Shown here: one piece after another, positions 44,528 through 53,182 of the stretch
Layout: the number at the start of each line of letters is the position of its first letter
How positions within the stretch are numbered: position 1 is the stretch's first letter
Made by a program: the position numbers and the translations under genes
Notes under the pieces: generated by a model
The model's database searches: none
What the model was told of the DNA's origin: nothing
What the model saw: the letters and a program-made list of their open reading frames with translations, nothing else
Assembly: GCA_965222485.1 (NCBI GenBank)
Contig: CBDCUC010000030.1
Location: forward strand, 372,001 to 436,000
Direction: 5' to 3'
From: CBDCUC01 sp965222485
Lineage (GTDB): Bacteria > Pseudomonadota > Alphaproteobacteria > Rhizobiales > Hyphomicrobiaceae
Length of the DNA stretch: 64,000 nucleotides

Positions 44528-45151
44528 ATGGATGAGGCCGTGAAGGAGCTTGGCGACTATATTGGTGCCAAAGTTTCGACCGCGTTTGTGTCGGCGGATG
44601 TCGCTTTTGGCGAATTGACCATCACTGTTTCTACGGAAAATATCCCGCAGGTTCTCAAATTCCTGCGCGATGACGCGCGTTGCCGTTTTGAGGTTCTTAT
44701 TGATATTTGCGGTGTCGATTGGCCTGCGCGAGAGAAGCGGTTCGATGTCGTCTATCATCTTCTGTCACCGCGCGTGAACCAACGCATCCGTGTAAAGGCT
44801 GTTGTAGGAGAAAACACTCCCGTGCCGAGTGCGGTCGGTGTGTTTTCAGCAGCAGACTGGTATGAGCGGGAGGCTTACGACATGTACGGCATCCTGTTTT
44901 CCGGTCACCCTGATCTTCGTAGGCTGCTCACCGATTATGGATTTCAGGGTCATCCCCTGCGTAAAGATTTCCCGCTCACGGGCTATGTCGAAGTTCGTTA
45001 TGACGATGAGCAAAAAAGAGTCGTCTATGAGCCTGTAAAGCTGACGCAGGAGTTTCGGAATTTCGATTTTGAGAGCCCGTGGGAGGGTGTTGGGGGCGTT
45101 TTGCCTGGCGACGAGAAGGCATCGGGTGAGGACAGCGCTGATAAGGCATGA
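44528..45151 (+). CDS. nuoC: NADH-quinone oxidoreductase subunit C
   Basis: This is a 30-kDa-type subunit of the peripheral arm, 207 residues. Signatures are FEVLIDICGVDWP, YHLLSPRVNQRIRVK and the family motif WYEREAYDMYGILFSGHPDLRRLL (opening WYEREAYDMYGI), then GHPLRKDFPLTGYVE. It is separate from nuoD, as in other alphaproteobacteria. ATG at 44528 was preferred to TTG at 44522. Its C-terminus ends in an acidic tail. A thioesterase gene separates it from nuoD. Confidence 0.97.
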   Translation: MDEAVKELGDYIGAKVSTAFVSADVAFGELTITVSTENIPQVLKFLRDDARCRFEVLIDICGVDWPAREKRFDVVYHLLSPRVNQRIRVKAVVGENTPVPSAVGVFSAADWYEREAYDMYGILFSGHPDLRRLLTDYGFQGHPLRKDFPLTGYVEVRYDDEQKRVVYEPVKLTQEFRNFDFESPWEGVGGVLPGDEKASGEDSADKA

Positions 45152-45158
45152 ATGGGGT

Positions 45159-45611
45159 ATGAAGGATACGCTCACACCAGGTATGCGTGCCACATTCGCA
45201 TTTACGGTGCCGGCGGATAAGACTGTGCCGCATCTCTATCCCGAGGCGCACGAATTTCAGTTGATGCCGACGGTGTTTGCTACCGGGTTCATGGTCGGGT
45301 TGATGGAATGGACCTGTCTTAAAGTTCTGGCACCCCACCTTGATCCGGATGAGGGATCGTTGGGTGTTCATATTGATGTCAGCCATGTCGCGGCAACCGT
45401 GCCGGGACAGACTGTGACGGTGGATGCCGAGTGTACGTTGGTGAAGGGACGGCGTGTTACCTTTCACGTCAAGGCACATGACGGTGTGGAGACCATCGGC
45501 GAGGGGCGGCACGAACGGGTGGTAGTGCATTGGGATAAGTTCGAAGCGATCGTCAACAAGAAGGCCAAGCTCGCTCGCGTTTCGCCGATTGCGCGTAAGG
45601 CCGACGGTTAG
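45159..45611 (+). CDS. FlK-like hotdog thioesterase within nuo operon
   Basis: This is a 150-residue hotdog-fold protein. The residues that form the active site of fluoroacetyl-CoA thioesterase FlK align at identical numbers: Thr42 in FATG, Glu50 in LMEW, His76 in VSHVAATVPGQ and Gly69. This supports acyl-CoA thioester hydrolysis, although the FlK gate residue Phe36 is Met here, so fluoroacetyl-CoA need not be the substrate. The start is seven bases after the nuoC stop, with nuoD 25 bp downstream, so it is transcribed with complex I. A housekeeping role in clearing short acyl-CoA is possible but unproven. Confidence 0.85.
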   Translation: MKDTLTPGMRATFAFTVPADKTVPHLYPEAHEFQLMPTVFATGFMVGLMEWTCLKVLAPHLDPDEGSLGVHIDVSHVAATVPGQTVTVDAECTLVKGRRVTFHVKAHDGVETIGEGRHERVVVHWDKFEAIVNKKAKLARVSPIARKADG

Positions 45612-45636
45612 CGATTGTAAATGACTGAGAGAATTC

Positions 45637-46827
45637 ATGGCTGAAACAGACATCCGCCAGTTCAACATCAATTTCGGGCCCCAGCATCCGGCTGCACATG
45701 GTGTCTTGCGGCTGGTTCTGGAACTCGATGGCGAGGTGGTGGAGCGGGTCGATCCGCATATCGGGCTTTTGCATCGTGGCACTGAAAAGCTGATCGAGCA
45801 GAAGACGTACCTGCAGGCGATCGGTTATTTTGACCGGCTCGATTACGTCGCGCCTATGAACCAAGAGCATGCATTCTGCCTGGCGGCGGAGCGCCTGCTC
45901 GGCCTAACGGTGCCGCGCCGCGCGCAATTGATACGTGTCCTGTACTCGGAGATCGGGCGCATTCTGTCGCATCTTCTCAACGTCACGACGCAGGCGATGG
46001 ATGTTGGTGCGCTGACTCCGCCGCTGTGGGGTTTTGAGGAACGCGAAAAACTCATGGTGTTCTACGAGCGGGCCTCAGGTTCGCGTATGCATGCGAAATA
46101 TTTTCGCATTGGCGGCGTACACCAGGATTTGCCTGATGAACTGGTTGAGGACATTGCAGACTGGTGTGATCCGTTCCTGAAGGTGTGCGACGATATCGAG
46201 GGCTTGCTGACGGGTAACCGCATATTCAAGCAGCGCAATGTGGATATCGGCGTCGTTAAACTCGAAGACTGTTTTGACTGGGGCTTCTCCGGCGTCATGG
46301 TTCGCGGCTCCGGTGCGGCCTGGGATTTGCGTAAGGCACAACCTTACGAGTGCTACGACGAATTTGAGTTTGATATTCCCGTCGGCAAAAATGGCGATTG
46401 CTATGACCGCTATCTGATCCGAATGGAGGAGATGCGCCAGTCGATCAGAATAATGAAGGAGGCCTGCGCGCGTCTTCTGTCGGCGGACGGGCGCGGTCCG
46501 CATGTCTCGCCCGACACCAAGGTGGTGCCGCCTCGACGCGGCGAGATGAAGCGTTCCATGGAAGCGCTCATCCACCACTTCAAACTCTACACGGAGGGCT
46601 TCCACGTCCCGCCTGGCGAGGTCTATGCGGCCGTTGAGGCGCCGAAGGGCGAATTCGGTGTCTACCTTGTTAGCGATGGATCAAACAAACCCTATCGCTG
46701 CAAAATCCGTGCACCGGGCTTCGCTCACCTGCAGGCCATGCATTTCCTCAATAAGGGGCACATGCTGGCTGACGTTTCGGCAATCATCGGTTCAATCGAT
46801 GTCGTTTTCGGTGAAATCGACAGATAG
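45637..46827 (+). CDS. nuoD: NADH-quinone oxidoreductase subunit D
   Basis: This is a 49-kDa-type subunit, 396 residues, lining the quinone site beside NuoB. Conserved segments are FGPQHPAAHGVLRLVLELDGE (opening FGPQHPAAHGVL), the HRGTEKLIE loop, YVAPMNQEHAFCLAVE-like (here YVAPMNQEHAFCLAAE) and the C-terminal IIGSIDVVFGEIDR. The start ATG has GAGAGA upstream. Full length and no anomalies. Confidence 0.98.
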   Translation: MAETDIRQFNINFGPQHPAAHGVLRLVLELDGEVVERVDPHIGLLHRGTEKLIEQKTYLQAIGYFDRLDYVAPMNQEHAFCLAAERLLGLTVPRRAQLIRVLYSEIGRILSHLLNVTTQAMDVGALTPPLWGFEEREKLMVFYERASGSRMHAKYFRIGGVHQDLPDELVEDIADWCDPFLKVCDDIEGLLTGNRIFKQRNVDIGVVKLEDCFDWGFSGVMVRGSGAAWDLRKAQPYECYDEFEFDIPVGKNGDCYDRYLIRMEEMRQSIRIMKEACARLLSADGRGPHVSPDTKVVPPRRGEMKRSMEALIHHFKLYTEGFHVPPGEVYAAVEAPKGEFGVYLVSDGSNKPYRCKIRAPGFAHLQAMHFLNKGHMLADVSAIIGSIDVVFGEIDR

Positions 46828-47007
46828 ACGTGTCGATGCGGTCGCATTCGTGTTGAACGGGTGGATTGAACAGGGCCTGTAAGCGACCGGGGTGTGAAGA
46901 GTAACTTTGGTGCCGGGTGTTTTTCACATCTGCTGCGAAAGTGTGCGAAGGTTTGCGCGTGTCTTTACGGGGCCATGGGCCCGCGCAACGATAGGTGCCA
47001 AAAGCCA

Positions 47008-47427
47008 ATGCTTGGCAAAATGCCATCACTCACTGCCCGCCAGAGACGCAATTTATGGCTGGCCGGACTCATTGGGTCTGTTCTCACATTGATCGGCATC
47101 AGATTTCTTGTGGTGCCGCATGGCGCGTCCTTTACGTTTGGACTCGGTGCGGTTCCGGCCAACGATACCTACCCCCTGCATGCCGTCATTGGGTTCAGAG
47201 ATATCTGGCTTGGGCTGCTGGCCGTGGCGCTGGCAGTCCTTCGCGAATGGCGCGCCTTGGCGTTGTGGCTTGCTGGGGCAACCCTTGTGTGCCTTGCGGA
47301 CGCCGTTCTGGTGGTGAGCTACGGTGGTCCAGTGGCCGCCATCGTCTTTCATCTGCTCTCCGGTTTGTTGTGCATCGCCTTGGCGCGGGCATTCCTTATC
47401 CATCACCGTGAGCGGCAGGGTCCTTAA
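47008..47427 (+). CDS. DUF4267-like small membrane protein
   Basis: This is a protein of about 139 residues with four predicted helices, opening MLGKMPSLTARQRRN. The second half of helix 1 and the loop (GIRFLVVPHGASFTFGLG), then HAVIGFRDIWLGLLAVAL, match the DUF4267 family, whose function is unknown. The frame is open upstream to 46894, but the sequence there looks non-coding. ATG at 47008 or 47020 are both possible starts. It lies within the nuo operon between nuoD and nuoE and so is probably co-transcribed with complex I. Confidence 0.72.
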   Translation: MLGKMPSLTARQRRNLWLAGLIGSVLTLIGIRFLVVPHGASFTFGLGAVPANDTYPLHAVIGFRDIWLGLLAVALAVLREWRALALWLAGATLVCLADAVLVVSYGGPVAAIVFHLLSGLLCIALARAFLIHHRERQGP

Positions 47428-47573
47428 CCTCACGCATCATGACGGCTGGTGAAGTGGCCATTGTGGTGCCAAGAATAGGGCCGATGGCTTATTGGCGGCC
47501 TAGACTTTTTCATGCAACTCTGTGTCGGCGGCAGCCCATTCGGGCCGTAACACGTGCAGGAGGCTGACGAACA

Positions 47574-48005
47574 ATGATCGACAATCTATTCCTACTTGCG
47601 ATTGCTTCGCTGGGGTGGGGGTTGAGCCTTTGTACCTACCGCATGGTTGCGCAACGCAATCGTTGGCCGATGGGTGCGCTGCACGCCGACCTGCCGATTG
47701 TACCTGTCTTGATTGGTCTTGTGGCCCTCGTGGCCGGTCTTATTTTCGCGGCTGCGCGCGGTTCGGATTACGGTGGCTGGGTTATTCTCGGGTGCGGGCT
47801 TCTGCTGTTTATGTTTTGGACCGGATTTTTGCGGGTTGGTTCGCAGGTGTCCTTGTTTCTTGCGCCCCTGGCAACGGTTCTATTGCTCGTGGGCTGGTTG
47901 GCGGAACCGCTGGGTTACGCGCCGGCAGAATGGGCCCATAAGCGACCTGGAGAATTGTTGAGAAGCGAGAAGGAAGCGCCGCCGCGCTATTTCCCGGATC
48001 GTTGA
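47574..48005 (+). CDS. Hypothetical membrane protein in nuo operon
   Basis: This is a 143-residue protein with four hydrophobic helices (about 3-20, 42-60, 68-86 and 90-108) and a polar C-terminal tail ending PPRYFPDR. AGGAGG lies about ten bases upstream of the ATG, a good ribosome site for a weakly known gene. I do not recognise the family. Position between nuoD and nuoE suggests co-expression with complex I, perhaps as an assembly or accessory protein; that is only an inference. Confidence 0.65.
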   Translation: MIDNLFLLAIASLGWGLSLCTYRMVAQRNRWPMGALHADLPIVPVLIGLVALVAGLIFAAARGSDYGGWVILGCGLLLFMFWTGFLRVGSQVSLFLAPLATVLLLVGWLAEPLGYAPAEWAHKRPGELLRSEKEAPPRYFPDR

Positions 48006-48525
48006 CAGACTAGTCGGCAAGTGCGCGCCCGGCCTTGTTCCCGAAAGTTTTACCGCAACTATGCACCGCAGAGCCTCGCAGCTGCTGCGGTGAATTTTTG
48101 TGCACGTGATGCTTTTTGTGCGTTGTTTCAAGGCGTTCGACGCAGGCAGGTTGAAACGTAGCTTGTCGACCCGTTTGTGACCCGGATTCTGGCACTTTAG
48201 GACATATTTGCCGTTGGCTGATGTTGCCTCAGGATAGGCTTGCAGTTTCGGCTTACCCGCATACCCGGGAAAATATGTGTCTGCGTCTATTTGCAGACTG
48301 GCGATATCGAAAATTTTGAAGCTGTTTGTGGGCTTGATCATGCCGGATGCTTGACGCATGCACTTGCTTTACAACGACGATGGACGTAGTGGATCATCAG
48401 TTCGCTGCACCGCGTTCGTTTGCGCTTTTGTCGTGTCAACGGCACTGTTTGCGGTTCATTGATGTAGCGGCGAACCGTTTCGCTGCCGGATGGCGTATCG
48501 AGCCATAGAATTCGAGGAGGTGTTG
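48006..48525. other. 520-bp gap between membrane protein gene and nuoE
   Basis: This is an unusually long gap inside the nuo operon. A minus-strand frame from 48359 stays open for 159 codons but runs through into the upstream plus-strand gene and shows no family resemblance, so it is not called. No terminator or RNA fold was recognised. An internal promoter for nuoE onward is possible. Confidence 0.4.
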
Positions 48526-49479
48526 ATGGCCGTACGCCGACTGCATCCAGAACAACCTGCGGGGTTCAAGTTCACGCCGGAGAATGAGTCCTGGGCGCAG
48601 CAAGTCATTGCCAAGTATCCCGAGGGCAAACAGGCATCGGCCGTCATTCCGTTGCTTTGGCGTGCGCAAGAACAGCACGATGGCTGGTTGCCGGAGCCAG
48701 CTATTCGGTGTGTCGCCGAGATGTTGGAGATGGCCTATATCCGTGTCTATGAGGTCGCCACCTTCTACACCATGTTTCAATTGGCGCCGGTAGGCCGTGT
48801 TGCGCATGTTCAAGTTTGCGGCACCACGCCATGCATGCTCAGAGGCTCGCAAGACCTGATCAAGGTGTGCCGGTCCAAGATTGCCGCGAATGCACACGAG
48901 GTTTCACAAGATGGTGCCTTCTCATGGGAGGAGGTCGAGTGTCTCGGGTCTTGCGCCAACGCACCGCTCGTTCAGATTGGCAAGGATACATACGAAGATC
49001 TGACACCAGAACTGCTTGAATCGGTGTTGGATGGTTTTGCGAAGGGTGATCCACCTGAGCCGGGATCGCAGATTGGGCGTACGGCATCGTGTCCGAAGGA
49101 CGGCCCGACAACGCTCAAGCATGTAGAAGACTTAATGCGTGCCGCGCAGGGTGCCGCATCGGCGCAGGTTCAGTCCGCTACGCAGAATGAGCCAGGTCGC
49201 CCCGCGGGTATCGATTCGGCAAGGGCAGCGGGCAAGGATGACTTGAAGCTCATCAGCGGCGTTGGGGAAAAGCTTGAGTCATTGCTCAATGGCCTTGGTA
49301 TTTTTCACTTCGACCAGATTGCTGCGTGGACGACTGAAAACATCGCTTGGGTCGATTCATACCTGCAGTTTTCGGGTCGCATTGCGCGCGATGACTGGGT
49401 TGGACAGGCCAAGGTGCTGGCGTCCGGAGGCGAGACGGAGTTTTCAAGGCGTGCTGCTGAGGGGGCGGGCGAGCACTAG
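48526..49479 (+). CDS. nuoE: NADH-quinone oxidoreductase subunit E with C-terminal helix-hairpin-helix extension
   Basis: This is a 24-kDa-type subunit with the N1a [2Fe-2S] cluster. The 317-residue protein is about twice the E. coli length. Residues about 10-185 form the normal NuoE, with cluster ligands in CGTTPC and CLGSC and the segment RVYEVATFYTMFQLAPVG (opening RVYEVATFY). A Gln/Pro-rich linker then leads to a C-terminal domain (about 235-300, DLKLISGVGEKLESLLNGLG then FDQIAAW). That domain resembles helix-hairpin-helix modules fused to NuoE in alphaproteobacteria. ATG at 48526 has GAGGAGG upstream. Confidence 0.96.
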   Translation: MAVRRLHPEQPAGFKFTPENESWAQQVIAKYPEGKQASAVIPLLWRAQEQHDGWLPEPAIRCVAEMLEMAYIRVYEVATFYTMFQLAPVGRVAHVQVCGTTPCMLRGSQDLIKVCRSKIAANAHEVSQDGAFSWEEVECLGSCANAPLVQIGKDTYEDLTPELLESVLDGFAKGDPPEPGSQIGRTASCPKDGPTTLKHVEDLMRAAQGAASAQVQSATQNEPGRPAGIDSARAAGKDDLKLISGVGEKLESLLNGLGIFHFDQIAAWTTENIAWVDSYLQFSGRIARDDWVGQAKVLASGGETEFSRRAAEGAGEH

Positions 49480-49663
49480 TCGGCGGCGATCGCGACGGAG
49501 CACGTGTTATGGCGCAGTCGAGAAGGGTAGAGTGGCCCGGGCAGGTGGCGTGAAACGTTGGGCGGCTGTGAGCGTGGCCCAAGCCTGACCACAAACGATC
49601 AAGCGGGCGTTTTAGCCCTTCTATAGCGCCGTACGCGGCGTCTTATTGGGAGACACGGCAGTA

Positions 49664-50947
49664 ATGCTGGCAGATAAAGACCGGGTGTTTTTGAACCTTT
49701 ACGGTTTCCATGACGCGGGGCTTGCCGGTGCACGTGCGCGCGGTGCGTGGGACAATACCAAGTCCCTTATCGAAAAGGGACATGACTGGATCATTACGGC
49801 CGTCAAGGAGTCGGGTCTGCGCGGACGTGGCGGTGCCGGTTTTCCAACGGGCCTGAAATGGTCGTTTATGCCGAAGGCTGATCCGCGGCCTTCCTATCTC
49901 GTGGTCAACGCCGATGAATCTGAGCCTGGCTCGTGTAAGGACCGCGAGATACTGCGTCACGATCCCCACCTGTTGATCGAAGGCGCACTGTTGGCATCCT
50001 TCGCGATGCGTGCGCACACCTGCTTTATTTATTTCCGTGGTGAATATATCCGTGAGCGCGAGCGTTTCCAGGCCGCCGTTGATGAGGCTTACGATGCGCG
50101 TCTGATCGGCAAGAACAATATCCACGGCTGGGATTTTGATATCGTCGTGCATCACGGTGCCGGTGCTTACATCTGCGGTGAAGAAACCGCGATGCTGGAG
50201 AGCATCGAAGGCAAGAAGGGGCAGCCGCGGCTGAAACCGCCGTTTCCGGCAGGATGCGGTCTTTATGGTGCGCCGACGACGGTGAACAACGTGGAGTCTA
50301 TTGCCGTCGTTCCCGACATATTGCGGCGTGGGGCTGCATGGTTTTCCTCACTGGGTAAGCCAAACAATACCGGAACCAAGCTCTTTCAGATTTCCGGCCA
50401 TGTTGAGCAGCCGTGCGTCGTGGAAGAGGAAATGGGAATTGGCCTTCGCGAATTGATCGAGAAACATTGCGGCGGTGTCCGTGGCGGATGGGATAACCTG
50501 CTTGCCGTTATTCCTGGCGGTTCTTCGGTCGCACTTATTCCGGCTGACGTATGTGCCGACATGACGATGGATTTCGATGCGCTGGCGAAAGCCAAGTCAG
50601 GCCTTGGAACGGCCGCTGTCATCGTGATGGACAAATCGACCGATGTCATCAAAGCCATTGCGAGGATTTCCTATTTCTATAAGCACGAAAGCTGTGGTCA
50701 GTGCACACCGTGCCGTGAGGGAACGGGATGGATGTGGCGCGTCCTGGAACGGATGGCGGAGGGACGTGCAGAGCCGCACGAAATTGATATGTTGCTTGAT
50801 GTCGCCAACCAGGTGGAGGGGCACACGATCTGCGCGCTTGGTGACGCGGCAGCCTGGCCGGTACAAGGGCTCATCCGCCATTTCCGACATGAGATCGAGG
50901 CGCGGATGAAGGCGCCTAAGTCAGTACAAGTTGAAGCGGCGGAATAA
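49664..50947 (+). CDS. nuoF: NADH-quinone oxidoreductase subunit F
   Basis: This is a 51-kDa-type subunit carrying FMN, the NADH site and cluster N3. The 427-residue protein has the NADH/FMN segment GRGGAGFPTGLKW, the FMN-contacting region near ICGEETAMLESIEG, and N3 ligands in ESCGQCTPCREG with the fourth Cys in HTICALGDAAAW. ATG at 49664 was preferred to TTG at 49646. It lies 184 bp after nuoE and 17 bp before nuoG. Confidence 0.98.
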   Translation: MLADKDRVFLNLYGFHDAGLAGARARGAWDNTKSLIEKGHDWIITAVKESGLRGRGGAGFPTGLKWSFMPKADPRPSYLVVNADESEPGSCKDREILRHDPHLLIEGALLASFAMRAHTCFIYFRGEYIRERERFQAAVDEAYDARLIGKNNIHGWDFDIVVHHGAGAYICGEETAMLESIEGKKGQPRLKPPFPAGCGLYGAPTTVNNVESIAVVPDILRRGAAWFSSLGKPNNTGTKLFQISGHVEQPCVVEEEMGIGLRELIEKHCGGVRGGWDNLLAVIPGGSSVALIPADVCADMTMDFDALAKAKSGLGTAAVIVMDKSTDVIKAIARISYFYKHESCGQCTPCREGTGWMWRVLERMAEGRAEPHEIDMLLDVANQVEGHTICALGDAAAWPVQGLIRHFRHEIEARMKAPKSVQVEAAE

Positions 50948-50964
50948 CGGAACTGGCGGACGAA

Positions 50965-53073
50965 ATGCCGAAGAAACTGATCATTGACGGCAAGGAAATC
51001 GAGGTTGAGGACGGAATCACCTTGATGCAGGCCTGCGAGGAAGCCGGCGCTGAGATTCCGCGTTTCTGCTACCACGAGCGTTTGTCCATTGCCGGCAACT
51101 GCCGCATGTGCCTCGTGGAAGTCAAAGGTTCACCAAAACCGATCGCCAGTTGTGCGCAGACGGTGAACGAACTGCGCCCCAATCCAGATGGCAGCCCGAA
51201 CGTCGTCTCCACGAAGAGCGAGCTTGTACGCAAGGCGCGCAAAGGCGTCATGGAGTTCTTGCTGATCAATCACCCGCTCGATTGTCCAATTTGCGATCAG
51301 GGCGGGGAGTGCGACCTGCAGGACCAGGCAATGGCGTTTGGTGTCGGCGGTTCGCGTTATGACGAAAACAAACGTGCCGTCGAGGACAAATACATTGGGC
51401 CGTTGATCAAGACCGTTATGACGCGCTGCATTCACTGCACGCGTTGTGTGCGTTACATGACGGAAATTGCCGGTGTTGAAGAACTGGGCCTGGCTGGGCG
51501 CGGCGAGGATGCGGAAATCACCACATATCTTGAGCACGGTGTTCATTCCGAAATGAGTGGCAATGCTGTGGATCTATGTCCGGTTGGGGCATTGACGCAT
51601 CGGCCTTGGGCGCACAATGCGCGACCATGGGAATTAAAGAAGACCGAATCTTTCGACGTAATGGATGCGGTGGGTTCAGCCATCCGTGTTGATACGCGCG
51701 GACGTGAGGTTATGCGTATCCTACCGCGCAACAGTGACGATGTGAACGAGGAGTGGATCTCGGACAAGACGCGGCATGTGGCCGACGGGCTTCGGGCCCA
51801 GCGTTTGGATCAACCCTACGTGCGTAAGGATGGTAAACTTCATCCGGCCACTTGGGGTGAGGCTTTGGAGCTTGCCGGCGCGCGGCTTAAGGGTACAGAC
51901 AAAACACGCATCGGTGCAATTGCCGGAGACCTCGCGGGCGCGGAAGAGATGTTTGCGTTGAAAGACCTGATGGGACGGCTCGGCGTGGAAAACATCGACT
52001 GCCGCCAAGCTGGCGAGCAGATTGATCCTTCGCTGGGGCGCTCAGCTTACATCTTCAATTCGACGATTGCAGGTATTGAGGACGCCGATGCTCTTCTGCT
52101 GATCGGTACGAATCCGCGCGTCGAAGCGGCGGTTCTGAATGCGCGTATTCGCAAGCGCTGGCGGCAAGGCGGGTTTTCGGTTGGTGTTGTTGGGCCGTCA
52201 GCCGAACTCAATTATGCGCACCAGAATTTTGGCGATAGTCCCGCCGAGTTAAAGGCAATGGCGGAGGACTCGCATCCGTTTTCGAAAGTTCTGCAAGACG
52301 CCAAGCGGCCGATGGTTGTTATTGGTGCGAACGTGGCGGCCCGTGCCGATGCCGCTGCCGTGCTGGGGTACGCGGCTCGTATCGCTGTGAGCGCGGGTAA
52401 GGGTGCGGACGACGGCTGGCAGGTTTTCAACATGCTGCACAATGCGGCTGCGCGCGTGGGTGGATTGGATCTGGGGTTTGTGCCGGGTAAGTCGGGCATG
52501 GACGTTGCTGAAATGTGCAACGCGGCCGGCGCTGGCAGCCTGGAAGTGCTCTATCTGTTGGGTGCAGATGAGATCGACGCCAGTTCGCTTGGATACGCCT
52601 TCGTCATATATCAGGGCAGTCATGGAGATGCCGGTGCTCACCGCGCGGATGTCATTCTGCCGGGGTCGGCCTATACGGAAAAGAGTGCGACATACGTGAA
52701 CACCGAGGGCCGCGTACAGATGACGTTGCGGGCCGGATTTGCGCCTGGAGAAGCAAAAGAAGATTGGGCAATCGTCCGCGCGTTGTCACAGCACGTTGGT
52801 CATACGCTTGGCTATGATAGCTTAGAGGCGCTGCGGGCTGAGATGTACAAGGCTGCGCCTCATTTGCAGGAGCTTGATGTGGCCGGCAGCGATGATGAAA
52901 GTGGCGTCAAGGCGCTCGCCGACGCCACCGGTGAGGTGTCCGATACCGGATTTGCACCAGCGATTGAAGACTTCTATTTGACCAATCCCATTAGCCGGGC
53001 GTCGTCCGTTATGGCGGAGTTGAGCGCGCTTAGGGCCGCGCATGCGCGAAATAGCTTGAAGGCGGCGGAATAA
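50965..53073 (+). CDS. nuoG: NADH-quinone oxidoreductase subunit G
   Basis: This is the largest peripheral subunit, 702 residues. The N-terminal region holds the N1b [2Fe-2S] ligands (CYHERLSIAGNCRMC), the His-bound N5 cluster region (CPICDQGGECDLQD) and N4 (CIHCTRCVRY with CPVGALT). A molybdopterin-oxidoreductase-like domain without cofactor role fills the rest. ATG at 50965 has a GGCGGA site. Length is typical of the alphaproteobacterial form. Confidence 0.98.
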   Translation: MPKKLIIDGKEIEVEDGITLMQACEEAGAEIPRFCYHERLSIAGNCRMCLVEVKGSPKPIASCAQTVNELRPNPDGSPNVVSTKSELVRKARKGVMEFLLINHPLDCPICDQGGECDLQDQAMAFGVGGSRYDENKRAVEDKYIGPLIKTVMTRCIHCTRCVRYMTEIAGVEELGLAGRGEDAEITTYLEHGVHSEMSGNAVDLCPVGALTHRPWAHNARPWELKKTESFDVMDAVGSAIRVDTRGREVMRILPRNSDDVNEEWISDKTRHVADGLRAQRLDQPYVRKDGKLHPATWGEALELAGARLKGTDKTRIGAIAGDLAGAEEMFALKDLMGRLGVENIDCRQAGEQIDPSLGRSAYIFNSTIAGIEDADALLLIGTNPRVEAAVLNARIRKRWRQGGFSVGVVGPSAELNYAHQNFGDSPAELKAMAEDSHPFSKVLQDAKRPMVVIGANVAARADAAAVLGYAARIAVSAGKGADDGWQVFNMLHNAAARVGGLDLGFVPGKSGMDVAEMCNAAGAGSLEVLYLLGADEIDASSLGYAFVIYQGSHGDAGAHRADVILPGSAYTEKSATYVNTEGRVQMTLRAGFAPGEAKEDWAIVRALSQHVGHTLGYDSLEALRAEMYKAAPHLQELDVAGSDDESGVKALADATGEVSDTGFAPAIEDFYLTNPISRASSVMAELSALRAAHARNSLKAAE

Positions 53074-53182
53074 CACGACTGGAGATTTTGCGCGGTAGGG
53101 CGCTTAGTTGACCAGGCAAATCGACATTGCGGCTGATGCCGAAGGATAAGAGATGAAGATGAGGGTAAGGGGCTAGCGCGAA

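Noticed and set aside
47880..48359. 159-codon minus-strand frame, N-terminal part in the gap before nuoE
   Set aside because: The part in the gap (from 48359) reads fairly protein-like, but the frame continues antisense into a supported gene and no family is recognised. Worth a database search, not enough to call.
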